A stretch of DNA of 64,000 nucleotides from Streptomyces sp. NBS 14/10 (GCF_002224125.1 NZ_NCSM01000035.1:237893-301892), one strand, 5' to 3'; shown: positions 39,388 through 49,418, counted from the stretch's first letter. Notes: a model not told the origin generated them from the sequence alone. A program made the numbers and translations.

Positions 39388-40407
39388 CTACTTCGAGGCT
39401 TCGGCCTCCGGCTTCGACTCCGCCTCGGCTCCGGTCTTGCTTTCGGTCTTGGCCTCAGCCTTGCCCTCAGCCTTGCCCTCAGCCTTGCCCTCAGCCTTGC
39501 TTTCGGCCTTGCTTTCGGCCTTGCTTTCGGCCTCGGGCTCCGCCTCGCCGCCGCCCTCGGCTTGGGCCTGCTCGGCCTCGACCGCCGCGGCGGCGGGCTC
39601 CACGATCTCCTCCCGCCCGGGGGCCTTCTTCGCGGAGATCACGAAGTAGGCCACGGCCGCCAGGAAGACGACGATCGCCGTCCAGTTGTTCAGCCGCATG
39701 CCCAGCACATGGTGGGCGGTGTCCACTCGTAGGTACTCCACCCAGAAGCGGCCTACGGTGTACGCGGCGACATACAGCGCGAACGCCCGGCCGTGTCCCA
39801 GCTTGAACCGCTTGTCCGCCCAGAGCACCAGCAGCGCCACGCCCACGCACCACAGCGACTCGTACAGGAACGTCGGCTGGTACGTACCGGCGACGCGCCC
39901 TATGTCTGGGTCGGCGTCGATCTTCAGCCCCCAGGGCAGATCGGTCTTCTTGCCGTACAGCTCCTGGTTGAACCAGTTGCCCCAACGGCCGATCGCCTGG
40001 GCGAAGGCGATCCCCGGCGCGATCGCGTCCGCATACGCCGGGAGCGGGATCCCCCGGCGCCGGCAGCCGATCCAGGCGCCGAGGGCGCCCATCGCGATCG
40101 CACCCCAGATCCCGAGGCCGCCCTCCCAGATCTTGAAGGCGTCCACCCAGTCGCGACCGTCGGTGAAGTACAGCTCATAGTCGGTGATGACGTGGTACAG
40201 CCGACCGCCGATCAGGCCGAAGGGCACCGCCCATACGGCGATATCGGCGACCGTGCCGACCTGGCCGCCCCGTTTGACCCAACGTCGGCCGCCGAGCCAG
40301 ACCGCCACGAAGACACCGAGGATGATGCAGAAGGCATAGCCGCGCAGCGGGATCGGGCCGAGGTAGATCACGCCGGACGACGGGCTGGGAATGTATGCGA
40401 GGTTCAT
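39388..40407 (-). CDS. lgt: Prolipoprotein diacylglyceryl transferase
   Basis: A 339-residue membrane enzyme that transfers diacylglycerol to the lipobox cysteine of prolipoproteins. Seven helices are visible, with the Lgt signature GRWGNWFNQELYG, the region IWEGGLGIWGAI and the late YLRVDTAHHVLGMRLNNW. The start ATG 40407 (MNLAYIPSPSSGV) is chosen by family likeness; the frame is open 24 codons upstream. After residue about 280 comes a long charged tail of four-residue repeats (ESKA, EGKA), typical of actinobacterial Lgt but here made by a 12-bp tandem repeat. The trp genes are upstream on the same strand. Confidence 0.95.
   Translation of the reverse strand: MNLAYIPSPSSGVIYLGPIPLRGYAFCIILGVFVAVWLGGRRWVKRGGQVGTVADIAVWAVPFGLIGGRLYHVITDYELYFTDGRDWVDAFKIWEGGLGIWGAIAMGALGAWIGCRRRGIPLPAYADAIAPGIAFAQAIGRWGNWFNQELYGKKTDLPWGLKIDADPDIGRVAGTYQPTFLYESLWCVGVALLVLWADKRFKLGHGRAFALYVAAYTVGRFWVEYLRVDTAHHVLGMRLNNWTAIVVFLAAVAYFVISAKKAPGREEIVEPAAAAVEAEQAQAEGGGEAEPEAESKAESKAESKAEGKAEGKAEGKAEAKTESKTGAEAESKPEAEASK
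39461..39532 (-). repeat. 12-bp tandem repeat in the lgt tail (six units)
   Basis: There are three exact copies of TTGCCCTCAGCC (39461-39496) and three exact copies of TTGCTTTCGGCC (39497-39532). In frame they encode the E-G-K-A and E-S-K-A units of the Lgt tail. Because the unit is a multiple of three, slippage changes tail length without breaking the gene. Confidence 0.85.
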
Positions 40408-40485
40408 GTCGGAGTCGACGCTACCGTGCCGGGCGGTCAATACGGCAACCCACCCGGCGCAACGGCTCCGTAACAGCACGGGTTC

Positions 40486-41250
40486 CTAGCCCTTCCCGGT
40501 GACCATCCGCTTGAGCTTCCGCGGACTCAGCGGCTTGTTCGGGTCCCCGTAGATCGCCTTCCCGTCCAGCAGAACGGTCGGCGTCGAGCTGTACCCCGAG
40601 CGGGTGAAGACGCCGTTGGACTTCCGCACCCACCCGTCGTGCCTGCCCTCCTCGACGCAGCGGCGGAACGTCTCGGTGTCCAGCCCCGGGACCTTGCCCG
40701 CCAGCTTGATCAGCTTCGACTTGTCCGCGTACGAGTCCTTGGTCTCCGACGGCTGGTTCTTGTAGAGCACATCGTGGTACGCCACATACTTCCCGGCGTC
40801 CTGCGCGCAGCCCGCCGCGTTCGCCGCGTACAGCGAGCCGGTGCCGCCCATATTGCCGTCGATGATCGTCACCAGGTGGTAGCGGACCTTCATCCGGCCC
40901 TTGTCCTGCAGCTGGTGCACGGTCTTGCGGAAGACGTCCTCGAACTGCTTGCAGCCGGGGCAGCGGAAGTCCTCGTACACGGTCAGCGTCTTCTGCGCGC
41001 CCGCCTTCCCCGTCTGGATCACCGTGCCGGTCGCGCCCCGGGGGGCCACCGCCCGGCTGCCGGACTTCCCCGAGTCCCCGCCGCTCTTCGAGGCGACCAT
41101 GCCCACCCCCGCGGCCACCCCCAGCACGGCCACCACCGCCCCGGCCACGCCCAGGCCGCGCCTGCGCTTGGCGCGGGCCCGGTCCTTCTCTCGCTGTTCC
41201 CGCAGCCGCTCCCGGGCGCTGCGCTTCCCCTCACGGTTTTTCTCGCTCAC
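40486..41250 (-). CDS. Membrane-anchored DsbA-like thiol-disulfide protein
   Basis: A 254-residue protein with a highly basic cytoplasmic start (residues 1-31), one membrane helix (about 32-53) and an extracellular thioredoxin-fold domain of the DsbA/thioredoxin_4 type. The active site is CPGC (Cys97, Cys100) in VYEDFRCPGCKQFEDVF. The cis-Pro loop is STPTVLLDGK. It probably oxidises or isomerises disulfides in exported proteins. It lies between trpA and lgt on the same strand, separated from trpA by a short hairpin. Confidence 0.88.
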   Translation of the reverse strand: MSEKNREGKRSARERLREQREKDRARAKRRRGLGVAGAVVAVLGVAAGVGMVASKSGGDSGKSGSRAVAPRGATGTVIQTGKAGAQKTLTVYEDFRCPGCKQFEDVFRKTVHQLQDKGRMKVRYHLVTIIDGNMGGTGSLYAANAAGCAQDAGKYVAYHDVLYKNQPSETKDSYADKSKLIKLAGKVPGLDTETFRRCVEEGRHDGWVRKSNGVFTRSGYSSTPTVLLDGKAIYGDPNKPLSPRKLKRMVTGKG

Positions 41251-41263
41251 GCCACGACAACGA

Positions 41264-41293
41264 GGCGGAGGAGCCCCACTGAACCCCTCCGCC
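41264..41293 (-). terminator. Hairpin downstream of trpA
   Basis: An 8-bp stem (41264-41271 with 41286-41293) with a 14-base loop lies in the 68-base gap between the trpA stop and the start of the DsbA-like gene. It is moderate in strength and may attenuate rather than fully terminate. Confidence 0.4.
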
Positions 41294-41318
41294 CCGTATT
41301 CGCTCTATCGAGGGACCC

Positions 41319-42131
41319 CTACCGGAGGACGCGGACGCCGTCCGCCAGCTCACCCGCCAGCTCCCGGACGGCCGTGAACCCCGTCTCCGGGTCCTCGGCG
41401 TCCATCAGCCGCCGCACGAACGCGGTCCCGACAATGACGCCGTCCGCGTACTCGGCCACCTCGGCGGCCTGCCGGGCATTGGACACCCCGAGCCCCACGC
41501 ACACCGGCAGCGAGGTCGTCGCACGGGTGCGCGCCACCAGCCCGCGCGCCCCCTCCCCCACCGAGTCGCGGGTGCCGGTCACGCCCATGATCGAGGCCGC
41601 GTACACAAAGCCGCTGCCCGCCGCGGTGATCTTCGCCAGCCGCTCGTCACTGCTGCTCTGGGCCACCACGAAGACCGTGGCCAGCCCATGCTGCTCGGCG
41701 GCCTTCCGCCATGCCTCCGACTCCTGGACCGGCAGATCGGGCAGGATGCAGCCCGCCCCGCCCACCGCGGCCAGATCGGCGGCGAACCGCTCGACGCCGT
41801 ACCGGTCCACCGGATTCCAGTACGTCATGATCAGGACGGGCGCCCCCGTCGCCGCATGCACCTCGCCGACCGTACGGATCACATCGCGGATGCGAACACC
41901 GCCCCGCAGCGCGATGTCGTCGGCGGTCTGGATGACCGGGCCGTCCAGCACCGGATCGCTGTACGGCAGGCCGACCTCGATCACATCGCAGCCGCCCTCG
42001 ACCATCGCCGTCATCGCCCGCACGCCGTCGTCGACGGTCGGATAACCGGCCGGCCAGTAGCCGATGAGCGCGGCGCGCCCCTCCTCCTTGGCCTTCGCCA
42101 GCACGGACCCCAGCAGCTCTGCGCTCATCAC
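41319..42131 (-). CDS. trpA: Tryptophan synthase alpha subunit
   Basis: A 270-residue TIM-barrel subunit that cleaves indole-3-glycerol phosphate to indole, which is channelled to TrpB. The catalytic Glu and Asp lie in [22 protein letters not shown]. The phosphate-binding segments [28 protein letters not shown] are intact. The ATG overlaps the trpB stop by four bases, giving coupled expression at equal stoichiometry. Confidence 0.97.
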   Translation of the reverse strand: MMSAELLGSVLAKAKEEGRAALIGYWPAGYPTVDDGVRAMTAMVEGGCDVIEVGLPYSDPVLDGPVIQTADDIALRGGVRIRDVIRTVGEVHAATGAPVLIMTYWNPVDRYGVERFAADLAAVGGAGCILPDLPVQESEAWRKAAEQHGLATVFVVAQSSSDERLAKITAAGSGFVYAASIMGVTGTRDSVGEGARGLVARTRATTSLPVCVGLGVSNARQAAEVAEYADGVIVGTAFVRRLMDAEDPETGFTAVRELAGELADGVRVLR

Positions 42132-43360
42132 TTCTCTCCCTCGTAGAGCCCGAAATACCGCGCGGCCGTGTCCATGTCCTTGTCGCCCCGGCCCGACAGA
42201 TTGACCAGCACCAACCCGTCGCCGCCCAGCTCACGGCCCAGCTCCAGCGCCCCCGCCAGGGCGTGCGCGCTCTCGATCGCCGGGATGATCCCCTCGGTCC
42301 GCGACAGCAGCCGCAGCGCCTGCATCGCGGCGTCATCGGTGACCGCCCGGTACTCGGCCCGCCCCGTGTCCTTCAGATACGCGTGCTCCGGGCCGACCCC
42401 CGGATAGTCCAGACCGGCCGAGATCGAGTACGGCTCCAGGATCTGCCCGTCCTCGTCCTGCAGCACATACGACCGGGAACCGTGCAGAATCCCCGGCTCC
42501 CCCTTGGTCAGCGTGGCCGCGTGCTCCCCCGTCTCCACGCCGTGCCCGGCCGGCTCGAAGCCGAACAGCCGCACCGACTCGTCCTTCAGGAAGGCGTGGA
42601 ACAGCCCGATCGAGTTCGACCCGCCCCCCACACACGCCGCGACCGCGTCCGGCAGCCGCCCGACCCGCTCCAGGATCTGCCGCCGCGCCTCCACGCCGAT
42701 CACCCGGTGGAAGTCGCGCACCAGCGCGGGGAACGGATGCGGTCCGGCGGCGGTCCCGAACAGATAGTGCGTACGGTCCACGTTGGCCACCCAGTCGCGG
42801 AACGCCTCGTTGATCGCGTCCTTCAGCGTCCGGCTGCCGGTCTTCACGGAGACGACCTCGGCGCCCAGGATCCGCATCCGCGCGACGTTGAGCGCCTGGC
42901 GCTCGGTGTCGATCTCCCCCATGTAGATCACGCACTCGAGCCCGAACAGCGCACACGCGGTCGCCGTCGCCACGCCGTGCTGCCCCGCACCGGTCTCGGC
43001 GACCACCCGGGTCTTGCCCATGCGCTTGGCGAGCAGCGCCTGGCCCAGCACGTTGTTGATCTTGTGGGATCCGGTGTGGTTGAGATCCTCCCGCTTGAGA
43101 AAGATCCGCGCACCCCCCGCATGCTCCGCGAACCGCGGCACCTCGGTCAGGGCACTGGGCCGCCCCGTGTAGTTGACCAGCAGATCCTCGAGCTCGGCGG
43201 CGAACGACGGATCGCTCTTCACCTTGTCGTACTCAACGGCGACCTCATCCACCGCGGCGACCAGCGCCTCGGGGATGAACTTGCCGCCGAACGCGCCGAA
43301 GTACCCCTCGGCGGTGGGGATATGACCCTCCGGGTCCGGAACAAAGAAGTCAGACGGCAT
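42128..43360 (-). CDS. trpB: Tryptophan synthase beta subunit
   Basis: A 410-residue PLP enzyme joining indole and serine to make tryptophan. The Schiff-base Lys is in [14 protein letters not shown]. The cofactor phosphate loop is [10 protein letters not shown]. The start [28 protein letters not shown] is typical. GAGGAG lies eight bases before the ATG, and a small GGGGC/GCCCC hairpin sits at 43379-43392. Unlike the usual compact trpC-trpM-trpB arrangement, more than 1.1 kb of repeat-rich DNA separates this gene from trpM, so it may need its own promoter. Confidence 0.97.
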   Translation of the reverse strand: MPSDFFVPDPEGHIPTAEGYFGAFGGKFIPEALVAAVDEVAVEYDKVKSDPSFAAELEDLLVNYTGRPSALTEVPRFAEHAGGARIFLKREDLNHTGSHKINNVLGQALLAKRMGKTRVVAETGAGQHGVATATACALFGLECVIYMGEIDTERQALNVARMRILGAEVVSVKTGSRTLKDAINEAFRDWVANVDRTHYLFGTAAGPHPFPALVRDFHRVIGVEARRQILERVGRLPDAVAACVGGGSNSIGLFHAFLKDESVRLFGFEPAGHGVETGEHAATLTKGEPGILHGSRSYVLQDEDGQILEPYSISAGLDYPGVGPEHAYLKDTGRAEYRAVTDDAAMQALRLLSRTEGIIPAIESAHALAGALELGRELGGDGLVLVNLSGRGDKDMDTAARYFGLYEGEK

Positions 43361-43544
43361 CTGACGTACTCCTCAGTCGGGGCGGATGCCCCACAGCTCA
43401 TAACGGACAAATAACCACGATGATCGCTGCGCGCCGGCGCCACGCGCGGGAGGTTGCGGGGGGCTTTCCCCCACCCCACCCCTTCCCGAAGCGTCGATAT
43501 GCGGCTCCGCCGCGTGGGCGGACTCCGCCCCCAGGCCCCTGGCT

Positions 43545-43741
43545 CCCCCAGCGGTGGCTGGGGGCAGGTGGCACGGGGTTCCGCCCCAGGCCCTCGCGCC
43601 CCCAGCGGTAGCCGGGGAGGCGCCGGGCGCTTCGCCCCCCAGACCCCAGCGGTCGCTGGGAGCCGGGTGGCTCGGGGCTGCGGGGCCGTCGACGGTGAGA
43701 TGCGCCGCGGGCTTCGCCTTCCGACCCCAGCGGTGGCTGGG
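43545..43741. repeat. Four CCCAGC-GGTN-GCTGGG stem-loop repeats
   Basis: The copies are at 43545-43564 (8-bp stem), 43599-43617 (one mismatch), 43645-43660 and 43726-43741. Several are followed by (A/G)G(C)CGGGTGGC-like sequence and preceded by TTCGCC-type sequence, so the repeated unit is larger than the hairpin. The copies face the same way. Confidence 0.7.
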
Positions 43742-44000
43742 AGCCGGGTGGCGTCGGTCAGGGCGCTGCCGGCGGAGCCGGGCACCACTGGCACGCCCGC
43801 CGCCGGCAGGGGGGCCGGGGGTGACGTGAGACGCCACCCCGCCCCGGACACCCCTTCCGGCACCGGACCGGCCTCGGACACCCCACCCCGCCCGGCCGAC
43901 GAGCCGACCGATGGGATGGGGCGGTCCGCACCGCCCGGGCCCGAGTTCGGCCGGGAGGCCGTCCCGCCCCGCACCCGAGCCGCATCTGAAGCCAGACACC

Positions 44001-44198
44001 ACCCGAGAGGAAGCCGGAGCAACCAACCCCGCGCCCCAAGCCGCACCCGAAACCGGAGCCACCCGAGGGGGAAGCCAGAGACCACCAGCCCCGCACCCGG
44101 AACCAGGCCAGGCCCGAACCGGAGCCACCCGAGGGGAAGCCGGGAGCCGCCTACCCCGCCGGGCCGGACCCGAAATCGGACCCGCTCGAGGGGAAGCC
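44001..44198. repeat. Four-copy direct repeat, period about 57-66 bp
   Basis: The core ACCCGAGGGGAAGCC appears at 44001, 44061, 44127 and 44184 (first and last with two changes, second with one inserted G). Copies also share preceding CCGGAGCC and following ACC-CCCCGC segments. This is imperfect tandem repetition in non-coding DNA. Confidence 0.65.
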
Positions 44199-44531
44199 GA
44201 CACCTAGCCGAGCCAATGGGACGAAGCGCGCCCGCCTGCCCTCGACCGGATCGGGACGACCCGCCCCAGAACCGGAGAAGAGGCGAAGCCCACCCGTACC
44301 GCAACCGCGACGGCCCCGGGCCGGGGTCACCGGTCGGGAGTCGCCGACGAGGCGGGAGGGGCTGGGAGTGCAGGGGTGGTGCCCTGGACGCTTACGTGTA
44401 TTTGTGGCGCCAAGTTCCGGGCAACACCGCGCTTCCGGGCACCGGCGCCGTGAATATACGGTCCAGGGTGACAGCCCCGGAGGCCACGCCCCCGGCACCC
44501 ACCACGAACGCTCAGCGCACCCCGCGCAAGC

Positions 44532-44699
44532 TCAACGCACCGCGCGCAGCAAGCGACGCGACCCACGCCATCGGCGCCCGTTGACCTGCCCCGGCTCGCA
44601 TCCGATGTGGTAGCGCACGCGCCGCCCCCGCACCCGCCTCGCGGGCGCACGGCAGCCACGGGGGCGGCACCCCCGGGCCAGGCGCGCGTACGTGTCCAT
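44532..44699 (-). CDS. trpM: TrpM small protein
   Basis: A 55-residue, very basic protein (MDTYARLARGCRPRGCRAPARRVRG...). In Streptomyces a small gene called trpM or trpX lies between trpC and trpB, and its product is reported to modulate tryptophan synthesis and development. The position here, seven bases after the trpC stop, and the Arg/Cys-rich composition fit that protein. The ATG at 44699 follows GAGG closely. The 3' side opens into the repeat insert rather than directly into trpB. Confidence 0.75.
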   Translation of the reverse strand: MDTYARLARGCRPRGCRAPARRVRGRRVRYHIGCEPGQVNGRRWRGSRRLLRAVR

Positions 44700-44706
44700 G
44701 GCGGCC

Positions 44707-45516
44707 TCAGTCCCGCCCGTGCCGCAGCGCCGGGTGCGCACCCGCCGCGACCAGGTCCGCGACCGCGCCCTTCGGGTCACGGCCGGTGACCAGGGACTCG
44801 CCCACCAGCACGGCGTCCGCGCCGTCGTTCGCGTAGGCGATCAGATCGTGGGGGCCGCGCACACCCGACTCCGCGATCTTCACGATGTGGTCCGGGATCT
44901 CCGGCGCGACGCGCGCGAAGTTCCCGCGGTCCACCTCGAGCGTCTTCAGGTTCCGCGCGTTGATGCCGATCACCCGCGCCCCCGCGTCGACCGCCCGCGC
45001 GGCCTCCTCCTCGTCGTGCACCTCGACCAGCGGCGTCAGCCCGATCGATTCGGCACGCTCGATGAGCGAGACCAGCGCCTCCTGGTCCAGCGCGGCGACG
45101 ATGAGCAGGGCGACATCCGCGCCGTACGCCCGCGCCTCCCACAGCTGGTACGAGGTGACGATGAAGTCCTTGCGCAGCACCGGGATGTCGACCTTGGCCC
45201 GCACGGCCTCCAGGTCGGCCAGCGACCCGCCGAACCGGCGCTGCTCCGTGAGGACGCTGATGACCGCGGCGCCGCCCGCCTCGTAGTCGGCGGCGAGCCC
45301 GGCCGGGTCGGCGATCGCGGCGAGCGCGCCCTTGGAGGGGCTGGACCGCTTGACTTCGCAGATCACCTTGACGCTGTCGCCCTTGAGCGCGGCGGCGCCG
45401 TCCTTGGCCTGGGGTGCCTTGGCGGCCCGCTCCTTGAGCTCGTCGAGGGTGACGCGCGCCTGCCGCTCCGCGAGGTCGGCACGGACTCCGTCGATGATCT
45501 CGTCGAGCACACTCAC
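44707..45516 (-). CDS. trpC: Indole-3-glycerol phosphate synthase
   Basis: A 269-residue TIM barrel converting carboxyphenylaminodeoxyribulose phosphate to indole-3-glycerol phosphate. The family motif [11 protein letters not shown] is present, as are [42 protein letters not shown] and [10 protein letters not shown] chose GTG 45516 ([15 protein letters not shown]) with AAGGGGGCC upstream; the frame is open much further without family likeness. The 203 bases upstream probably hold the promoter of trpCM. I found no Trp-codon leader peptide there. Confidence 0.95.
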   Translation of the reverse strand: MSVLDEIIDGVRADLAERQARVTLDELKERAAKAPQAKDGAAALKGDSVKVICEVKRSSPSKGALAAIADPAGLAADYEAGGAAVISVLTEQRRFGGSLADLEAVRAKVDIPVLRKDFIVTSYQLWEARAYGADVALLIVAALDQEALVSLIERAESIGLTPLVEVHDEEEAARAVDAGARVIGINARNLKTLEVDRGNFARVAPEIPDHIVKIAESGVRGPHDLIAYANDGADAVLVGESLVTGRDPKGAVADLVAAGAHPALRHGRD

Positions 45517-45719
45517 GCGAGCGGCCCCCTTCCGGACGGGGATGGAGCTTCTGATCACTACTGGCGCAGCGCGCGTCCTCTGGGGGACGAGCACTTCACC
45601 AGGCACTGCGATGGTATCTGGCGGAGAACCGAGGTCTCGCATCCGGTTGACGCGGACCTGCACAATCCGCCGCGATAAACCCGATACGGAACCAACGGGT
45701 ACCCCCATCAAATCAACGG

Positions 45720-46247
45720 TCACGGTGTGAGGAAACTTCCGAAGGGGAAGTTCCGGATAACCGTGAAACCGAGAACCACCCCGCCGAGCACCCACCCGTG
45801 TACGGCCCGCAGCGGGACCACCGGCCCCGCCGCCCCCACCGTCCGCCGCCCCCGTACGCAGGCCACGAACCACCGCAGCCACACCACGGCGAACCCGAGG
45901 TAGCCGAGGACGGCCAGCGCATTGGCCCCGAGCGCGGTGAACGGTTCGCCGTGAGCGATCGCGTACGCGCTGCGCAGCCCGCCGCAGCCGGGGCAGTACA
46001 CGCCGGTGATCCGCAGCAGCGGGCAGGCGGGGTAGTGGCCCGGTTCATTGGGGTCGACGAGTCCGACGAAGGCGAAGGCGGCCACGACCGCCACGAGCGC
46101 GCCCACAGGAGCGCCCAGCCAACGCACCAGCCCGACCCCACGGCCACCGACCCCACGGCCGACGCCCCCGCGGCCACCGGCACCACAGCCGCCGACCCCA
46201 CGTCCGTCCCCCGGAACGTCCGTCGGCGCAGGTGTTTCCTCGGTCAC
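45720..46247 (-). CDS. DUF2752 membrane protein
   Basis: A 175-residue protein with a Gly-rich N-terminal tail, then about three membrane helices. The DUF2752 signature is [27 protein letters not shown], where the conserved cysteines may bind metal or form a disulfide. The function of the family is unknown. It is encoded in the trp neighbourhood on the same strand. The start is a GTG, with the first 40 residues poorly constrained. Confidence 0.8.
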   Translation of the reverse strand: MTEETPAPTDVPGDGRGVGGCGAGGRGGVGRGVGGRGVGLVRWLGAPVGALVAVVAAFAFVGLVDPNEPGHYPACPLLRITGVYCPGCGGLRSAYAIAHGEPFTALGANALAVLGYLGFAVVWLRWFVACVRGRRTVGAAGPVVPLRAVHGWVLGGVVLGFTVIRNFPFGSFLTP

Positions 46248-46398
46248 ATCGCCGAGTCTCCCCGCGGATACACGAAGGCGCAGCTCAGGGTCCGCGTATC
46301 TGCCTCCGTACGGCGCTACGACCGTACGGCCGTAGCGCCCGGACCCCGCGCCGCACCTCGGAACAGACCTGCCGGGTCGCCCCCGACCCGGCCTCGGC

Positions 46399-46647
46399 CT
46401 ACTGCTGGGTCTGCGCCTGCGGCTGGGCCGCCCGCTGCGCCTGCGGCTGCCGCTTCGGCGTCATGCCGAGACCGGCCGCGCGCATCGCCAGGCCGACGAC
46501 GCCGCCGAGGGCCACCACGACCATGCCCGCCCAGAAGCCGATCGGGTTGGCCAGCACGACAAACGCACCGGCGACACAGAAGCCGATGAAGGCGATGGTG
46601 ACGCCGGTCCAGGCGGCCGGGGTGTGTCCGTGGTTGTTACCCGCCAT
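46399..46647 (-). CDS. HGxxPAAW family small membrane protein
   Basis: An 82-residue protein starting MAGNNHGHTPAAW, the defining HGxxPAAW motif. Two membrane helices follow (TGVTIAFIGFCVAGAFVVLA; IGFWAGMVVVALGGVVGLAM), with a Gln/Ala tail. GAGGAG precedes the ATG at 46647. It is conserved next to trp genes in streptomycetes, but its function is unknown. Confidence 0.85.
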   Translation of the reverse strand: MAGNNHGHTPAAWTGVTIAFIGFCVAGAFVVLANPIGFWAGMVVVALGGVVGLAMRAAGLGMTPKRQPQAQRAAQPQAQTQQ

Positions 46648-46757
46648 GAATACTCCTCGTTGCTCTACTGCCCCCGGGTTCCGGGCGCGCGGGGCGAACG
46701 CTCCCACGTCATTGTCCCCGACGCGCGCAAATGTCTTGAGCGGGGGGTCCTAACCGC

Positions 46758-47447
46758 TCAGGCCTCGCGGCCCGCCGACCGCTCCGTCGGATCCTCGCCC
46801 CGGTCAAGCGCCTTCCACAGCTCCTCGGGCCGCTCCGGATCCCCCGCGGCCCCACCGCGCCGCGCCCGCGCGACCGGGCCGCGGCTCGCCTTGCCGTCTC
46901 CCGCGCGCTCGTACCGGCCGGACATGGCGGGCCAGTGGCGGCCGTAGCCCAGCGCGAGCACCCCGGCGAGCAGCAGCAGGAGCCCGCCCACCATGGCGAC
47001 CCAGGGCCACGGGGTGTACGCGACGTCGTGGATGGCGCTGTCGGCCAGGCCGGTCGCCCGGGACGCCTTCTCCTCGAGCGCCGCCTTGTCGGACGCGCCG
47101 AGCACCGCGCTGACCACGATGCCCGCCCCGCTGAGGGCCAGCAGTCCGGAGACGACCCAGCGCCCGACGCGGTTGACGGCGAACACCGCGACGAGCGCGG
47201 CGAGGCCGACGACCGCCAGCGCTCCGGGCAGCCCGGTGATGTCGTCACCGTTGGCATGCTGCGGCAGAGTGCCCTTGGCGACCGCCGCCGTGCCCTTGGC
47301 CCAGGTGCGGCTGGTGGCCAGCAGCACGAGCGCGGCGCCGAGCGCGCCGGACAGCAGGGCGACGCCGAGGCTGCGTCTACGGCCGCGCGCGGCTGAGGCG
47401 GTGGGCTCGTGATGGGCCCGGGGCTGGGGTACGGCTGCTGCACTCAC
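46758..47447 (-). CDS. Trp biosynthesis-associated membrane protein (TIGR02234 type)
   Basis: A 229-residue protein with four membrane helices (LGVALLSGALGAALVLLATS; LPGALAVVGLAALVAVFAVN; WVVSGLLALSGAGIVVSAVL; VAMVGGLLLLLAGVLALGYG) and a charged C-terminal tail. The family is found in actinobacterial trp operons, with no established activity. The gene is 79 bases after trpE. The GTG at 47447 is preferred, with a second GTG nine bases upstream. Confidence 0.8.
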   Translation of the reverse strand: MSAAAVPQPRAHHEPTASAARGRRRSLGVALLSGALGAALVLLATSRTWAKGTAAVAKGTLPQHANGDDITGLPGALAVVGLAALVAVFAVNRVGRWVVSGLLALSGAGIVVSAVLGASDKAALEEKASRATGLADSAIHDVAYTPWPWVAMVGGLLLLLAGVLALGYGRHWPAMSGRYERAGDGKASRGPVARARRGGAAGDPERPEELWKALDRGEDPTERSAGREA

Positions 47448-47526
47448 GCGTACCACTATCCCCCACGGGTCGGACAGCCCCGCCGCGGGGATACGGTTTG
47501 CCTGATTCGACGCCGAAAACCCGGGT

Positions 47527-49041
47527 TCAGCCCCGCTCCAGCCGCCCCGCCGTATGCACGGCCCGCAGCACCGCCGCCGCCTTGTTCCGGCACTCCGCGT
47601 CCTCCGCCACCGGGTCGGAGTCGGCGACGATGCCCGCACCGGCCTGGACGTACGCGGTCCCGTCCCGCAGCAGCGCCGTACGGATGGCGATCGCGGTGTC
47701 GGAGTCGCCGGCGAAGTCGAGGTACCCGACACACCCCCCGTACAGGCCGCGGCGGCTGGGCTCGAGCTCCTCGATGATCTGCATGGCGCGCGGCTTGGGG
47801 GCGCCGGAGAGGGTGCCGGCGGGGAAGCAGGCGGTGAGCACGTCGAAGGCCGTACGGCCCTCGGCGAGCCGGCCGGTCACGGTGGAGACGATGTGCATGA
47901 CGTGGCTGTAGCGCTCGATCGACATGAAGTCGACGACCTCGACGCTGCCGGGCTCGCAGACCCGGCCGAGGTCATTGCGGCCGAGGTCGACGAGCATCAG
48001 GTGCTCGGCGCGCTCCTTGGGGTCGGCGAGGAGTTCGTCGCCGAGGGCGGCGTCCTCCTGCGGGGTGGCGCCACGGGGGCGCGTACCGGCGATCGGGTGC
48101 ACCATCGCCCGCCCGTCCTCGACCTTGACCAGCGCCTCCGGGCTCGATCCCACGACGTCGAACCCGTCGAAGCGGAAGAGGTACATATACGGGCTCGGGT
48201 TGGTGGCCCGCAGCACGCGGTAGACGTCCAGGGCGCTCGCCGCACAGGGCGTCTCGAACCGCTGGGAGGGCACCACCTGGAAGGCCTCGCCCGCGCGGAT
48301 GCGCTCCTTGATGTCCTCCACGGCCGCCATGAAGTCCGGCCCGCCCCACAGGGCGGTGTACTCGGGGAGCTCGGAGGCCGGCAGGGCGGTGGGGTCCGTG
48401 GGGACGGGGCGGGCCAGGTCGGCGGCCATCGCGTCAAGCCGCGCCACGGCGTCCGCGTAGGCCTCGTCGACGCCCGTGGCGAGGTCGTTGTGGTTGATCG
48501 CGTTGGCGATCAACAGGACCGTGCCGTCCCAGTGGTCGAGCACGGCGAGATCCGAGGTGAGCAGCATGGTCAGCTCGGGCAGCCGCAGATCGTCCCGGCC
48601 GCTCTCGCCGATCTTCTCCAGGCGGCGCACGATGTCGTAGCCGAGGTAGCCGACCATGCCGCCGGTGAACGGCGGCAGATGGACAAGACCGCCGAGGTCG
48701 CGGGGTGTGTGCAACGTCTCGATGGTCGCGCGCAGCGCCTGCAGCGGATCGCCCTCGGTGGGGACGCCGACGGGCGGGGTGCCCAGCCAGTGCGCCTGGC
48801 CGTCACGCTCGGTGAGGGTGGCGGCGCTGCGTACCCCGATGAAGGAGTAGCGGGACCAGGACCGGCCGTTCTCGGCGGACTCCAGGAGGAAGGTGCCGGA
48901 GCGCTCGGCGGCGAGCTTGCGGTACAGGCCGACCGGGGTGTCGCCGTCCGCGAGCAGCCGCCGGGTGACGGGGATGACGCGGCGGTCGGCCGCCAGCTTG
49001 CGGAAGGTCTCGAGGTCCATCGTGTGCGCACCCTGGGTCAT
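47527..49041 (-). CDS. trpE: Anthranilate synthase component I
   Basis: A 504-residue chorismate-using enzyme and the first step of tryptophan synthesis. The N-terminal feedback site includes [18 protein letters not shown] (Leu-Glu-Ser motif for Trp binding). The chorismate-binding domain holds [36 protein letters not shown] and [18 protein letters not shown], with the catalytic His and Glu. The ATG at 49041 lies 11 bases after hisI, so the two are probably cotranscribed. No component II gene is in the window. Confidence 0.96.
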   Translation of the reverse strand: MTQGAHTMDLETFRKLAADRRVIPVTRRLLADGDTPVGLYRKLAAERSGTFLLESAENGRSWSRYSFIGVRSAATLTERDGQAHWLGTPPVGVPTEGDPLQALRATIETLHTPRDLGGLVHLPPFTGGMVGYLGYDIVRRLEKIGESGRDDLRLPELTMLLTSDLAVLDHWDGTVLLIANAINHNDLATGVDEAYADAVARLDAMAADLARPVPTDPTALPASELPEYTALWGGPDFMAAVEDIKERIRAGEAFQVVPSQRFETPCAASALDVYRVLRATNPSPYMYLFRFDGFDVVGSSPEALVKVEDGRAMVHPIAGTRPRGATPQEDAALGDELLADPKERAEHLMLVDLGRNDLGRVCEPGSVEVVDFMSIERYSHVMHIVSTVTGRLAEGRTAFDVLTACFPAGTLSGAPKPRAMQIIEELEPSRRGLYGGCVGYLDFAGDSDTAIAIRTALLRDGTAYVQAGAGIVADSDPVAEDAECRNKAAAVLRAVHTAGRLERG

Positions 49042-49052
49042 GGCTGGCGAGC

Positions 49053-49418
49053 CTACTGGCCGAGCGGCAGGACGTCGGAATCGAAGCAGGTGCGGTCGCC
49101 GGTGTGGCAGGCCGCGCCGACCTGGTCGACCTTCACCAGGACGGTGTCGGCGTCGCAGTCGAGGGCCACGGATTTGACCAGCTGTATGTGGCCGGAGGTG
49201 TCGCCCTTGACCCAGTACTCCTGGCGGCTGCGGCTCCAGTAGGTGGCCCGGCCGGTGGTGAGGGTTCGGTGCAGCGCCTCGTCGTCCATCCAGCCGAGCA
49301 TCAGCACCTCGCCGGTGTCGTACTGCTGGGCGATGGCGGGGACCAGGCCGTCGGCGTTGCGCTTGAGGCGGGCGGCGAGGGCCTGGTCGAGGGCGGAGGG
49401 GCGGTCGGAGCCGGTCAT
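49053..49418 (-). CDS. hisI: Phosphoribosyl-AMP cyclohydrolase
   Basis: A 121-residue zinc enzyme opening the ring of phosphoribosyl-AMP in histidine synthesis. The motifs are [33 protein letters not shown] and the metal-binding [28 protein letters not shown]. It leads the hisI-trpE unit and is divergent from the septum-type membrane protein. The size is normal. Confidence 0.95.
   Translation of the reverse strand: MTGSDRPSALDQALAARLKRNADGLVPAIAQQYDTGEVLMLGWMDDEALHRTLTTGRATYWSRSRQEYWVKGDTSGHIQLVKSVALDCDADTVLVKVDQVGAACHTGDRTCFDSDVLPLGQ

Larger units (their letters stand above)
43361..44531. other. 1.17 kb repeat-rich non-coding insert between trpM and trpB
   Basis: No gene is supported here; the ORFs are low-complexity Pro/Arg/Gly. 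The region holds a short hairpin next to trpB, a family of CCCAGC-GGTN-GCTGGG stem-loops (43545-43741) and a four-copy direct repeat (44001-44198). An AT-richer patch at about 44390-44465 contains TATATT on the minus strand and could hold a promoter for trpBA. Confidence 0.6.

Noticed and set aside
43545..44198. Possible CRISPR or tRNA-like array in the trpM-trpB gap
   Set aside because: Stem-loops are 16-20 bases with degenerate surroundings. Direct repeats drift in period and no cloverleaf can be drawn.
45517..45719. Tryptophan leader peptide before trpC
   Set aside because: Small ORFs in the interval contain no cluster of TGG codons, unlike the clear Leu cluster before leuA.
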